Below are positions 33,959 through 44,053 of a DNA stretch of 64,000 nucleotides, piece after piece (the first letter of the stretch is position 1; every line of letters begins with the position of its first letter). Origin of the DNA: an uncultured Bacteroidales bacterium (lineage in GTDB: Bacteria; Bacteroidota; Bacteroidia; Bacteroidales; UBA932); contig CAKUXR010000002.1 in assembly GCA_934700615.1 (NCBI GenBank), forward strand, positions 96,027 through 160,026, given 5' to 3'. The position numbers and the translations under genes are program-made. Under the pieces are notes generated by a model. That model saw only the letters and a program-made list of their open reading frames with translations. It searched no databases and was not told where the DNA came from.

Positions 33959-35728
33959 ATGAAAGACTTTATCAAAATGACATTGGCCGTAATCTGCGGC
34001 CTTTTCATAATGGGAATCATCGGTTCATTCCTGTTCTTCGGCTTTGTCGGAGCCCTGGCTTCATTGGGAAGCAGCACCCCGGTTCTCCCACGCTCAGGAG
34101 TACTCGACATGAACCTCAGCAAGATTTCATTGTCAGAACAGACACAGGAAGCCAACCCGATGTCACGCCTGCAGGGAGACGAAACCACCCCGACAGGACT
34201 CTGGGACGCGGTCAGAAGCATTGAAGCGGCAGCCTCAGACCCATCAGTACAATACATATTCCTCCGTCCGGAAGGACTCCAGGGAGGCCTCGCACAGATT
34301 GAAGAACTCCGTCAGGCCATCTCGGACTTCAGGAAAAGCGGAAAGGCAGTAGTCGCATACATTGAAAATCCCAGCACAGGAGCATACTACCTAGCTTCAG
34401 CGGCAGACAAAATCTATATGGGCAAATATTCAGGCGGCACCAGCATGATGACAGGCGTCGGCACCCAGCTCATATTCCTGAAAGACCTTCTCGACAAGTT
34501 CGGAGTCAACGTACAGCTCATCCGCCACGGAAAATACAAGTCAGCCGGCGAAATGTACATCAAGAACAAGCCGAGCGACGAGAACCTCGAACAGAACCAG
34601 GTGATGATCAACTCCATCTGGAACAACATCGCAGAAAAAATCTGCGAGAGCAGAGGCATCACAAGAGACAGACTCGACGCCCTCATCGACAACCTCGAGC
34701 TCTGCTCACCTGAAGATTTCCTGAACGCATCACTCGTGGATGAACTTCTCACAAAAGAAGACCTCCGCGACAGGCTCACAGCCCTGGCAGTGGAAGACAA
34801 CTACAAGGATGTCAAGATGATACCTTTCACTGACTACTTCATGGTACAGTCGACACAGGCAATTCCGTCAGCCAAGAAAAACATCGCCATCGTCTTCGCG
34901 GAAGGTGAAATCATCGACGGCAACGGCAAACAGAATGTTGCAGGCGACCGCTTCGCATCCATCCTCGCCGACGTCAGAAACGACGACAACATCAAGGCAG
35001 TGGTACTGAGAGTCGCATCCCCTGGCGGAAGCGTACTCGCATCGGAAAAAATCAAGAATGAAATCGACCTTCTCCGCAAAGTGAAGCCGGTCATCGCATC
35101 TTACGGTGACTACGCCGCATCAGGAGGATACTGGATATCAAACAGTTGCGACAAGATTTTCTCAGACGCATCGACATTGACAGGTTCCATCGGCGTCTTC
35201 AGCATGATTCCTGACGTCAGCAAAACCGTAAAGAACGTGCTCAATGTCAATGTTACTCCTGTCGGTTCAAGCCGCCACAGCGACATGTTCTCCATGATGA
35301 GACCGCTCGACGCCCAGGAAACCGCATACATGCAGAAATCAGTCAACAACATCTATGACGCATTCCTGAAGAACGTCTCAGAAGGCAGGGACATGACCAC
35401 GGAAGCAGTCGACAACATCGCCCAGGGCCGCGTATGGACAGGTTCAGACGCCATCAAGATCGGCCTTGTCGATGAAATCGGAACTCTCTCGGATGCAGTA
35501 AGATACACTGCCATCGCAGCAGGAGACGCAGAACTCGGCAACTGGGGCATCACATGCTACCCTAAGCCTCAGACACTCGTCGAAATGCTGATGGAGACAT
35601 TGACAGGAACCGCAAGCGTCCTCGCCAACACTCCTTTCGAGTCCATTGAGAAAGCCTACAGAAGCTGGAACTGGAACTCTTCAGAAAAGATCTACGCAAG
35701 AATGCCTTACGTGGTTACAGTTCAATAA
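33959..35728 (+). CDS. sppA: Signal peptide peptidase SppA, long form
   Basis: 589 residues with two tandem SppA domains, as in the 67K form. A single N-terminal membrane helix (about 9-32) anchors it to the inner membrane. The catalytic Ser is in SYGDYAASGGYWISNSCDKIF in the second domain. The paired Lys is expected in the first domain, near KIYMGKYSGGTSMMTG or the VQLIRHGKYKSAGE segment. It clears signal peptides and other membrane fragments. Its last 14 bases overlap the end of the convergent tilS. Confidence 0.95.
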   Translation: MKDFIKMTLAVICGLFIMGIIGSFLFFGFVGALASLGSSTPVLPRSGVLDMNLSKISLSEQTQEANPMSRLQGDETTPTGLWDAVRSIEAAASDPSVQYIFLRPEGLQGGLAQIEELRQAISDFRKSGKAVVAYIENPSTGAYYLASAADKIYMGKYSGGTSMMTGVGTQLIFLKDLLDKFGVNVQLIRHGKYKSAGEMYIKNKPSDENLEQNQVMINSIWNNIAEKICESRGITRDRLDALIDNLELCSPEDFLNASLVDELLTKEDLRDRLTALAVEDNYKDVKMIPFTDYFMVQSTQAIPSAKKNIAIVFAEGEIIDGNGKQNVAGDRFASILADVRNDDNIKAVVLRVASPGGSVLASEKIKNEIDLLRKVKPVIASYGDYAASGGYWISNSCDKIFSDASTLTGSIGVFSMIPDVSKTVKNVLNVNVTPVGSSRHSDMFSMMRPLDAQETAYMQKSVNNIYDAFLKNVSEGRDMTTEAVDNIAQGRVWTGSDAIKIGLVDEIGTLSDAVRYTAIAAGDAELGNWGITCYPKPQTLVEMLMETLTGTASVLANTPFESIEKAYRSWNWNSSEKIYARMPYVVTVQ

Positions 35729-37193
35729 CAACCAGAGAATCAGTGGATTGTGAAGCTTTCACAGCCTCATCCACCCTGCAATAGAACTTGCCGGAAGCAT
35801 AGCCGCAAACACCAGCGACATGTTCTCCGGCATCTTTCGTTTCATCATACCCCTTGTTCAGATGCGGAGCGACAACGACAAGAGCCTCAGCCTTCTCGTC
35901 AATGCTGAGTTTCATATCCTTGAACATGTCGCTCAGTTTCTTGCGCCCCTTCGCACCTATCGGCCTCATCCAATCGCCGCTGCGCCAATGCCGCAGAAGG
36001 AGGGGAAAGGTCAATGCTGCCCCGTCCGCCGAAAAGGCGCCTGAGGACGCCAGTTCCTTGACACGCCCGACAACATCACCGTCAATGTTTTCCACTCTGA
36101 CATTGACCTTGGCCGAAGCAAATTCATAAGTGCCGGCACCGGGAACGGCAGCACATACGTCATTCTCCCGGATTCCAGTGAACGTCTGGAAAGGAAGTCC
36201 GGAAGATGCAGTTCTCTTTTTCACAACAATATGATTATCAGTCGTTACAATCCTGTAGCCCTGGCTCCCGAACTCACGGCCCGAGAAGATTTCCCCGTCA
36301 CGGACAAGACGGATTATCGGGTCAAGCTGACGGTCACGGAACCCGAACGGCTCCAGAAGCCTGTACAGGACATATTCCCAATGAGCGTCCTGCCTGAGCA
36401 GTCTGACATTGACACGTAAAAACTCTCCGGGCAGCGGACTGGCATTGACCTTGGCCGCAGCAGCATTGAAATAGTCGTCCGCGATAGCATTTTCCTGGGC
36501 GAAGGTGTCCATCTCGCGGGAGAAAGTACGGAGGAACGACGGGTTGATGCTCTCGAAAAGCGGAAAAACCAGATTGCGGATTTTGTTCCTCCTATATACG
36601 GTTTCGGCGTTCGTGAAGTCCTCATGCCAGGTCAATGCGGCCTGACGCGCGAAGCCGGTAATCTGTTCACGTGTAAAGCCGAGCAGCGGACGGAACAGCC
36701 TTACGCCCGCGAGCCCATCATTGCTTACTGCCACCTCGGACATCTCCTTCATACCTGAAATACCGCGAAGGCCCGTACCGCGTAAAAGATTCAGTATCAA
36801 TGTCTCCGCATTGTCATTGGCATTATGGGCGACAGAAACGCCATAATATCCGTTCTCCTTGCAGAGGCGGGCGAACCAGTCATAACGCAACTCCCTGGCA
36901 GCCATCTCGATGCTCATGGAATGCGAGGCCGCGTACTCTTCCGTATCGAAATCCGCCTGATGGAACGGCACTCCGGCATCCTCGGCCCATTGCCTTACCA
37001 ATGAAGCGTCAGAATCGCTGTCCTCGCCGCGCAGATGGAAATTGCAGTGGGCCACTGCAAAACGCGGATGCGACATGCTAGAGCGGAAGAGTTCCGCCAT
37101 GCACATCGAGTCCACGCCTCCGCTCACAGCAAGAAGGGCTGTTTCCCCTTCAGGAAGCAGCCCCTTCAAAATCTTGTCAAATGCTTTCTGCAT
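35715..37193 (-). CDS. tilS: tRNA(Ile)-lysidine synthase
   Basis: TilS puts lysine on C34 of tRNA-Ile(CAT), making it read AUA. The PP-loop ATP site is SGGVDS at 24-29, with HCNFHLRGEDSDSDA and VAHNANDNAETLILNLLRGTGLRG following. The C-terminal domain has LRHWRSGDWMRPIGAKGRKKLSDMFKDMKLS. Length 492 is normal for the long form. It is 2 bases downstream of the DUF3078 gene. Confidence 0.95.
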   Translation of the reverse strand: MQKAFDKILKGLLPEGETALLAVSGGVDSMCMAELFRSSMSHPRFAVAHCNFHLRGEDSDSDASLVRQWAEDAGVPFHQADFDTEEYAASHSMSIEMAARELRYDWFARLCKENGYYGVSVAHNANDNAETLILNLLRGTGLRGISGMKEMSEVAVSNDGLAGVRLFRPLLGFTREQITGFARQAALTWHEDFTNAETVYRRNKIRNLVFPLFESINPSFLRTFSREMDTFAQENAIADDYFNAAAAKVNASPLPGEFLRVNVRLLRQDAHWEYVLYRLLEPFGFRDRQLDPIIRLVRDGEIFSGREFGSQGYRIVTTDNHIVVKKRTASSGLPFQTFTGIRENDVCAAVPGAGTYEFASAKVNVRVENIDGDVVGRVKELASSGAFSADGAALTFPLLLRHWRSGDWMRPIGAKGRKKLSDMFKDMKLSIDEKAEALVVVAPHLNKGYDETKDAGEHVAGVCGYASGKFYCRVDEAVKASQSTDSLVVIEL

Positions 37194-37195
37194 AT

Positions 37196-38350
37196 CTATC
37201 TTTTCCTTGAAGCAATCGTATATGAGAAGCCGAAAGCCAGGGACTCCTTGAACTGCAACATCTTGCGTCCATTAGGATATTTCTTCAGAGTCTTGTCTGT
37301 CTTCACCAGCACCTTGTCATCATATATGAGGTTTGTCGTCACTGTCAATGAGAAATACTTCGCTATCTTCCAGTCGAATCTGTTATCCCAGTTCACACGG
37401 ATGTTCTGCGGATTGTCGAGATAGTCGGAGAAGAGCACCAGCTGTGAAGTATATTTGAAATTGTCATTGATCTGGAGCTTACCGTCTATCTTGATCTGGG
37501 CACCAAGCTCGAATCTTGCCGGACGATAAGCGGAACCGTCAGCTTTGGCATTGACAAAGTTCTCATACGCGGTCTTTTCCGTACCGGTCAGATTGGAAAC
37601 CTGGTCCGATGTCATTTCGGAATACTTATGATACTCCTTCTTGAGTTCCATACTGTACGAGGTTCTCAGAGCCTCATCTGTCACCACGACAAAACCGCCC
37701 GTGACAGGCGCGATGTTTATGGTAAGCCACTTGGTAGGAACCCAGTCAATACCGAGAGCCAAGTTCGTGTAGGCAGGCGACATGAAACCGGATTTCTGCT
37801 TGCGGTTTGCCTTCCAGTCACTCTTTCCCGGCTGCCAGTCTTCATCCGCACCGGTCGGCTTCGACGGAGTCGGATAATTGTAGCTGTTGGAGAACTGCGA
37901 CTTGAAGCTGAACTGTGCAGAATAATTCAGCCTCTGGGTTGCCTTGTAACCGAACTTGCCCTCATAATAGATACGGTCATCACTCTTCTGGATGAACGGC
38001 TTGTCCTCCGAATAGAGGAAGCCGTAATCCAGCTGGAGACGATTGTTGAAGAAAAGCTCTTCCTTCTTATAGTTTGCATTAGCATCAATGAAAGACTTGA
38101 GAGTCACACTGTTGTAGCCACCGGCCGCCCAGTTCGTAAGGTTGGTCTGACCAAAGTCGATCTTGGTCAGAAGTGAATTGGTCCAATATTTCGGCCTGGG
38201 CACCTTGACCTCAGCCTGGGGCGCACCGGCAATCGCCCTGGCAGCCTCTTCAGCCGCCTTCTGCGCATCGGTAATGTCCTGTGCTGATGCCGACATGAAT
38301 GTGAACATCAATGCTGACAGGCAAAGAATAGCTCTTTTCATCATTTTCAT
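37196..38350 (-). CDS. DUF3078 outer-membrane-type protein
   Basis: 384 residues with a signal peptide (about 1-23, SASAQ). The mature part has the DUF3078 opening (KYWTNSLLTKIDFGQTNLTNWAAGGYNSVTLKS), then alternating aromatic strands consistent with a beta barrel. It ends in a strand with FGFSYTI. Function is unknown; the family is nearly confined to Bacteroidetes. It shares the strand with tilS. Confidence 0.88.
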   Translation of the reverse strand: MKMMKRAILCLSALMFTFMSASAQDITDAQKAAEEAARAIAGAPQAEVKVPRPKYWTNSLLTKIDFGQTNLTNWAAGGYNSVTLKSFIDANANYKKEELFFNNRLQLDYGFLYSEDKPFIQKSDDRIYYEGKFGYKATQRLNYSAQFSFKSQFSNSYNYPTPSKPTGADEDWQPGKSDWKANRKQKSGFMSPAYTNLALGIDWVPTKWLTINIAPVTGGFVVVTDEALRTSYSMELKKEYHKYSEMTSDQVSNLTGTEKTAYENFVNAKADGSAYRPARFELGAQIKIDGKLQINDNFKYTSQLVLFSDYLDNPQNIRVNWDNRFDWKIAKYFSLTVTTNLIYDDKVLVKTDKTLKKYPNGRKMLQFKESLAFGFSYTIASRKR

Positions 38351-38418
38351 TGACTTTAAGGCAGGAGATGGACTCCCGGAATTAACAAAAGAAGTGCGGA
38401 GCCGTACGCGGTCCGGGA

Positions 38419-39897
38419 TTAGTATGCAATCGCGAACACGACTCTCTCGTGTGAAGGCTTTCCTGAATAGATATCCACACCTTCTTCCTTGCAGACGACA
38501 CTGTCCACAGGGATGCAGCGGATTGTAGCCTTCGTCTCATCCTTGATCTTCTGCTCGGTCTCGGCCGTGCCGTCCCAGTGGCAGAGAAGGAATTTGCCCT
38601 GAGTGATCTTCTCCTTGAACTCCTCCCAAGAATCGCATTTCTCGATGCGGCTCTCACGGAAGTCAACAGCCTTCTGGTAGATATTCTTCTGGATATCAGC
38701 GAGGAGATCCTCAATATATTTGTCAATGCCTTCAAGTGAGACAGTGTTCTTCTCCAGAGTGTCACGGCGGTGAACCTCGACAGTATCATTCTGAAGGTCA
38801 CGTGCACCGATGGCAAGTCTTACAGGGACGCCCTTCAGCTCCCACTCGGCAAACTTGAATCCAGGTCTGAGAGTGTCTCTGTCATCGATCTTGGCAGTAT
38901 GTCCTGCTGCCTGGAGGGCTGACTTGATCTGATTCATCTTCTCAAGGATGGCCGCGTGCTCCTCAGCCGTCTTGTAAATCGGAACCATAACGACCTCGAT
39001 AGGTGCAAGAGCCGGAGGGAGGACAAGACCGTTGTCATCGCCATGCGCCATGATCAACGCTCCCATGAGACGGGTAGAAACGCCCCACGAAGTAGCCCAT
39101 ACATACTGCTGCTGGCCTTCGTTGTCGGTATATTTTACGTCGAATGACTTCGCGAAGTTCTGTCCGAGGAAATGGGAGGTACCTGACTGGAGGGCCTTTC
39201 CGTCCTGCATCATAGCCTCGATGGTAAGAGTATCAAGCGCTCCGGCGAATCTCTCGTTAGGGCTCTTGTGGCCTACGATAACCGGCAATGCCATGTAGTT
39301 CCTTGCGAAATCAGCATATACGTGAACCATCTTCTCGGCCTCTTCCTGAGCCTCCTGAGATGTGGCATGGGCGGTATGGCCCTCCTGCCACAGGAACTCT
39401 GCGGTACGGAGGAAAAGACGGGTACGCATCTCCCATCTTACGACATTGGCCCACTGGTTGCACATGATAGGAAGATCTCTCCAAGACTTGATCCAGTTCT
39501 TGTAGGTGCTCCAGATAATGGTCTCCGAAGTAGGTCTCACGATGAGCTCCTCTTCCAGTTTAGATGACGGATCCACTACGACGCCGTTACCGTCAGGATC
39601 GTTCATGAGACGATGGTGTGTCACTACCGCACACTCTTTCGCGAATCCTGCAACATGCTCTGCCTCACGGCTGAAGAAAGATTTCGGAATGAAAAGCGGG
39701 AAATAAGCATTGACCGCACCGGTCTCCTTGAATTTTGCGTCGAGGACATGCTGCATCTTTTCCCAAATTGCATATCCATAAGGTTTGATGACCATACATC
39801 CCCTGACCGGAGACTGTTCTGCGAGGTCTGCCTTGACTACCAGGTCGTTATACCACTGTGAGTAATTAACTGACCTCTTGGTTATCTGATCTGCCAT
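38419..39897 (-). CDS. proS: Prolyl-tRNA synthetase, archaeal/eukaryote-like type
   Basis: 492 residues. The class II core includes PYGYAIWEKMQHVLDAKFKETGAVNAYFPLFIPKSF, VRPTSETIIWSTYKNWIKSWRDLPIMCNQWANVVRWE and FLWQEGHTAHATSQEAQEEA. There is no editing insertion domain, and the C-terminal extension is the archaeal/eukaryote kind, as usual in Bacteroidetes. It starts opposite the W/Y-rich lipoprotein gene. Confidence 0.95.
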   Translation of the reverse strand: MADQITKRSVNYSQWYNDLVVKADLAEQSPVRGCMVIKPYGYAIWEKMQHVLDAKFKETGAVNAYFPLFIPKSFFSREAEHVAGFAKECAVVTHHRLMNDPDGNGVVVDPSSKLEEELIVRPTSETIIWSTYKNWIKSWRDLPIMCNQWANVVRWEMRTRLFLRTAEFLWQEGHTAHATSQEAQEEAEKMVHVYADFARNYMALPVIVGHKSPNERFAGALDTLTIEAMMQDGKALQSGTSHFLGQNFAKSFDVKYTDNEGQQQYVWATSWGVSTRLMGALIMAHGDDNGLVLPPALAPIEVVMVPIYKTAEEHAAILEKMNQIKSALQAAGHTAKIDDRDTLRPGFKFAEWELKGVPVRLAIGARDLQNDTVEVHRRDTLEKNTVSLEGIDKYIEDLLADIQKNIYQKAVDFRESRIEKCDSWEEFKEKITQGKFLLCHWDGTAETEQKIKDETKATIRCIPVDSVVCKEEGVDIYSGKPSHERVVFAIAY

Positions 39898-40132
39898 CTC
39901 TGTTACTACGTATTCTTCGTACCGGGCTGCCTGGTTCCGGCACGGTGTCTATTTTACTAATCGGGTGCCAAGCCACCGTAATAAATTGTATTTGAATGTA
40001 ATTTTCACTAACTTGCAATATTGATGCACGGAATGCATTTAAGAATGCAGGTACGAAAATTGCAACTGGATGCATGTTTGCACCAGCAGTGCACAAAGAT
40101 ACAAACTTTTTAACAATATAGGAGGTCCGATT

Positions 40133-41590
40133 ATGAAAACGAACATCTTGACTCTGACAAGTATGCTGATAATTCTGTCAGCGTGCGGTCCGGCAGCCAG
40201 ATACTCCGGAACTCAGACATACCAGGACGGCATTTACAGCCATCCTGACAATTCGGCAAGCAGGGCTGCCGCTCTCGCTTCCCGCAACAAGGTAAATGAC
40301 CTTGTAAAAGAAACTGAAAACTCCAGTGTTTTCCTGAAGGCAGGACAGACGGACACGCTTTTCATTCCTGAGAACATGTCCACTACCCTGAATCTCAGCA
40401 AGACGCAGGGAGGCACTTCCGTGACAATCACAAACAACAACGGCTACTCACTGTATCCTCAGGGATATGCCGACGGGTTTGCTGCCGGATTCGCATCCTC
40501 ATATTGGCCAAGTTACTACTGGGATTCATGGCGTTATCCTTACTACGGCTCATCATGGTACTGGGGCGCTAATCCTTGGTATTACTCTTCTTCAATATGG
40601 TGGGACACATGGTACTGGAACGACCCTTGGTATTACAGTTCATGGTATTGGGGACGCCCCGGATACTATTGGGGATATTATGACCCGTGGTATTACAACA
40701 GATGGTACTATGACCCTTGGTGCCCTCCGATGCACCACCATCACCACCACTGGGACTACGGCTACTTCGACAGGGGCGGCAACGGCTGGTATTACGGAAA
40801 CAGGACTTATACCGAAACCACCCGCCAGAACAACGGCACCATAAGAAGGAGCGACGGAATGGGAGTCACGACTTCGACTGTCAGAAGGAACAACGGGACT
40901 TCAGTCGCATCTGCCAGAAGGACATCGACGTCAGGCGTGACCAGAAGCAGCGGCATGTCAGGTTCGACATCAGCACCTTCAGCCGTAAGGCGCACTTCCG
41001 CGTCGGCCGTAAGACAGAACTCAGGAAGCGTCTCTGCGAGACCGGGAATGAATGTTTCACAGAACAGGACCGGGTCAGCAGTCCGCAGCAGTTCTTCGTC
41101 AGCCGTAAGGAACTCCGGAACCACCGTTTCCAGATCATACGGAAGTTCAATGACAGGAGCGACTGCCAGCAGGCCGTCCGTAAGCCGTCCGGCATCTTCA
41201 AGTGTCTATCGCAGACCTGCAGGAAGCCAGTCAGCCGGCAGTTCGGTCCGCCAGTCATACAGCACTGGACAGTCCGCAGGCACCGCATATAGAGGCGGTT
41301 CTACAGGCTCCGCGTACAGTGGAAGTTCATCAGGTTCTTCATACAGAAGTTCCGGTTCATCTTCCGGCTCGTCATACCGCAGTTCTTCGAGCAGTTCATC
41401 TTACAGAAGCTCGTCGTCCTACAACAGCGGCAGCTCATACAGAAGTTCCTCATCTTATAACAGCGGAAGTTCTTACAGGAGCTCGTCAAGCAGCTCATAC
41501 GGAGGCGGTTATTCCGGCGGAGGCGCTGTCAGGTCATCGGGCGGAAGCTACTCCGGTGGCTCTTCAGGCGGAAGCGTCCGCAGACGTTAG
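40133..41590 (+). CDS. Low-complexity lipoprotein rich in Trp, Tyr, Ser and Gly
   Basis: 485 residues from the ATG at 40133, chosen because an AGGAGG sits 7 bases upstream and a lipobox follows (LIILSACG). After a normal N-terminal domain (about 20-130) comes a Trp/Tyr/Pro-rich stretch (about 130-220) with repeated WYY and YDPW units and a run of six His. A Ser/Arg/Thr region follows, and the end is Ser/Gly/Tyr repeats (SSYNSGSSYR) closing SGGSVRRR. It should be surface- or periplasm-anchored. Function is unknown; the compositions suggest adhesion or envelope coating. Confidence 0.8.
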   Translation: MKTNILTLTSMLIILSACGPAARYSGTQTYQDGIYSHPDNSASRAAALASRNKVNDLVKETENSSVFLKAGQTDTLFIPENMSTTLNLSKTQGGTSVTITNNNGYSLYPQGYADGFAAGFASSYWPSYYWDSWRYPYYGSSWYWGANPWYYSSSIWWDTWYWNDPWYYSSWYWGRPGYYWGYYDPWYYNRWYYDPWCPPMHHHHHHWDYGYFDRGGNGWYYGNRTYTETTRQNNGTIRRSDGMGVTTSTVRRNNGTSVASARRTSTSGVTRSSGMSGSTSAPSAVRRTSASAVRQNSGSVSARPGMNVSQNRTGSAVRSSSSSAVRNSGTTVSRSYGSSMTGATASRPSVSRPASSSVYRRPAGSQSAGSSVRQSYSTGQSAGTAYRGGSTGSAYSGSSSGSSYRSSGSSSGSSYRSSSSSSSYRSSSSYNSGSSYRSSSSYNSGSSYRSSSSSSYGGGYSGGGAVRSSGGSYSGGSSGGSVRRR

Positions 41591-41600
41591 AAATCTTTCA

Positions 41601-41633
41601 TACGCAAGCTCTGCAGGTCGTAGGGCTTGCGTA
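41601..41633. terminator. Hairpin after the low-complexity lipoprotein gene
   Basis: TACGCAAGC and GCTTGCGTA pair perfectly around a 15-base loop, 10 bases after the stop. The T run is missing, so it may be an mRNA 3' stabiliser rather than a terminator. Confidence 0.45.
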
Positions 41634-41710
41634 AGTGTATCGTATAATTATCAATAACCACAAGAACGGGATTCACCAGTTTTCCATTCTGAGTAAAAAA
41701 AGTTAATAAA

Positions 41711-43357
41711 ATGAAAAAGACTATCCCGATACTGCTTTTCACAGTAATCGCAGCGGGCGCCAACGCCCAGACGACAGCAGACGCTTTGCGTTTCAGCGAG
41801 AACAACTATTACGGCACTGCCAGGACCATCAGTATGGGCAATGCCTTCACTGCTCTCGGAGGTGACCTCGGTTCCATCGGCATCAATCCTGCCGGATCCG
41901 CAGTGAACAACTACTCCCAGGCAACATTGACACCGAACATCAGCATCATCACATCGAAAGCGACATACGACGCAATGCCGGGAATGGCAGGCTCGTCGCT
42001 GATGGAAAACAAGAACAGCAGAGTAAGATTCTCCGTTCCGAACTTCGGCTTCACGATGAACATCAAGACGAATACGGGAAATGCGCTCAAGGCCATAACC
42101 CTCGGACTTGTGGCCAATGCTTCGGCCAATTATCTTGATGACCTGTCCGCAGGCGGAAGGAATACTGCCACCAGCTACGCAGGATATCTCGCCACAAACA
42201 TGAACGGATTGAATTCATCAATGCTGAACGGCGAGAACGCATATTATGATGTGAATTGCCCATGGAACCAGATTACCGGATGGCAGTCAGGCATGGTCTC
42301 CACATTCGGAGGATTCAACAACCAGTATGTCGGAGTCACAGAGAAGAACATCGAGAGCGGATATGATGCAAGCGGAAACAAAAAGTATGACATCCAGCTT
42401 GCCGATGCAATTGACCAGATTTACGGAAAGAGGGCACATGGCATCAAATATGACCTCCTCCTGAATCTCGGAATGAATTTCTCAGACAGGTTCTTCGCAG
42501 GAGTCAACATCGGCATAACCTCTATGGACTACTCCATGAACGAATACTTCAAGGAGTTCGCAGTGGACCCGAACAATTTCGAGCTTGAATTCGACAATGG
42601 AGCCGGCGGAACTTCACTCACATACTTCAACAGCCTGAGATACCGCTATGCATATAGCGCAGAAGGAACCGGCGTCTATGCCAAGTTCGGTTTCCTCGCA
42701 GTTCCTGTATCAGGACTCAGACTCGGAGTTGCCATCCAGACACCGACTGCCAACTTCATCACCGAGCATTGGCAGCATGCAGGAGAGACATTCTATGAGA
42801 ATTCTTCTTTCGATGCGACAGCTACATCACCGAAAGGTGAATTCAAGTACAAGCTCGTTTCTCCGTTCCGCGCCAATTTCGGTATCGCATACACATTTGC
42901 AGATTTGGGAGTTATCAGTGCCGACTATGAGCTCTGCAACTACAGCACCATGAAGTTCAAGGAGACTGAGACCAATGACAATACAGCTTTCGACGGAGTA
43001 AACAAAGACATCAAGGATTTCACAGGATCCGCACATAACTTCCGCCTCGGAATCGAAGTGAAGCCTCTTCCTTTCATCGCTGTCAGAGCGGGTTACAATC
43101 TCACGACATCACCTGAGAGATACTACGATGCGGCAGGCACGAAACTTACCCCTAAGGCATTCAAGAACTCGTTCGCATTCGGTCTCGGATACAGCACGGA
43201 GAATTCATTCTTCTGCGACGTGGCCGTGAGGGACACATTCCTGCCTAAGGAGTATATCTATCCGTACGACACTTACATTGACGGAGTCCTTTCACCTGAA
43301 CTCGTGGTAAGAAGATCTCTCTGGGATGTAGTCGTGACCCTGGGATGGAGATTCTGA
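41711..43357 (+). CDS. FadL/OmpP1-family outer-membrane protein
   Basis: 548 residues with a signal peptide (about 1-19, GANAQ). The mature start, DALRFSENNYYGTARTISMGNAFTALGGDLGSIGINPAGSA, is the hatch region of the Bacteroidetes FadL/TodX-like branch. The rest alternates aromatic strands and ends VVVTLGWRF with the terminal Phe of outer-membrane barrels. Relatives transport hydrophobic molecules or serve in type IX secretion (PorV). I cannot choose between these. It is 120 bases downstream of the lipoprotein gene. Confidence 0.85.
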   Translation: MKKTIPILLFTVIAAGANAQTTADALRFSENNYYGTARTISMGNAFTALGGDLGSIGINPAGSAVNNYSQATLTPNISIITSKATYDAMPGMAGSSLMENKNSRVRFSVPNFGFTMNIKTNTGNALKAITLGLVANASANYLDDLSAGGRNTATSYAGYLATNMNGLNSSMLNGENAYYDVNCPWNQITGWQSGMVSTFGGFNNQYVGVTEKNIESGYDASGNKKYDIQLADAIDQIYGKRAHGIKYDLLLNLGMNFSDRFFAGVNIGITSMDYSMNEYFKEFAVDPNNFELEFDNGAGGTSLTYFNSLRYRYAYSAEGTGVYAKFGFLAVPVSGLRLGVAIQTPTANFITEHWQHAGETFYENSSFDATATSPKGEFKYKLVSPFRANFGIAYTFADLGVISADYELCNYSTMKFKETETNDNTAFDGVNKDIKDFTGSAHNFRLGIEVKPLPFIAVRAGYNLTTSPERYYDAAGTKLTPKAFKNSFAFGLGYSTENSFFCDVAVRDTFLPKEYIYPYDTYIDGVLSPELVVRRSLWDVVVTLGWRF

Positions 43358-43361
43358 TAGA

Positions 43362-44030
43362 CTAAATCTTCTTCAGATAAACAATAGAGTCCGGACCTTC
43401 ATTGAAAAGGAGGTCCATTATGGACAAATCGGATTTGAAGCCATACTTGGGAGAAAAAACCTGCCAGTATGGCTTTTTCAGATCCAGCAGTTCAAGTATG
43501 TTGTTTGGACGTTTCGGATGAATGATGCCGCGGAGGTCCTTCCCGTAACGCCCGTCATCACGCGAGGTGAATTCCTCCGTAAAACCTATCTCTGCCGCGA
43601 TTCCGATTTTGTTCAGGAAGAACCTGAGAATGGATGTATTCAGATCCAGCAGGGTATCTGTACGAGAATCCAATATCGCGAACAGTTCATCCTTGTAGTA
43701 ATCGAAATAAGCCGATGATTCATAGGCAGATACGATAGCCCTTTCCATTCTTGTGAGCCACGGGCGGGAATAATCCACACGTATCTCCCTTATCGGCAGC
43801 GAGCAGGTTCCGCCCTCATGTACCACAGGAACCGACAATGTTTCCTCTCCACCTGCCGCATAAATCTTACAGCGGCTTCTGTAGGACTGCTTCTGATAGT
43901 TCTCAGACGCTTCGATGAACACATGCGCAGGCATATAAGAATTTACCCTGCCGGGTGACAGGGTAAATTCTTCAGCAATCGCCGCGAAATATGATACGGG
44001 CGGAAAAAAAGCTGTTTCAAGCAGAATCAT
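43362..44030 (-). CDS. WbqC-family protein
   Basis: 222 residues. The family pattern is clear: FFPPVSYFAAIAEE at the N-terminus, ENYQKQSYRSRCKIYAAGGEETLSVPVVH, then IREIRVDYSRPWLTRMERAIVSAYESSAYFDYYKDEL. The WbqC family is linked to surface polysaccharide and glycolipid genes, but its reaction is unclear. It follows lpxA on the same strand by 23 bases, so it may be the last gene of the lipid A operon. Confidence 0.88.
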   Translation of the reverse strand: MILLETAFFPPVSYFAAIAEEFTLSPGRVNSYMPAHVFIEASENYQKQSYRSRCKIYAAGGEETLSVPVVHEGGTCSLPIREIRVDYSRPWLTRMERAIVSAYESSAYFDYYKDELFAILDSRTDTLLDLNTSILRFFLNKIGIAAEIGFTEEFTSRDDGRYGKDLRGIIHPKRPNNILELLDLKKPYWQVFSPKYGFKSDLSIMDLLFNEGPDSIVYLKKI

Positions 44031-44053
44031 ATCGACGATTCCATTATGAAATA

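Noticed and set aside
40724..40760. Six-histidine run as a cloning tag or vector contamination
   Set aside because: It lies inside a natural low-complexity protein with matching flanks in a chromosomal setting.
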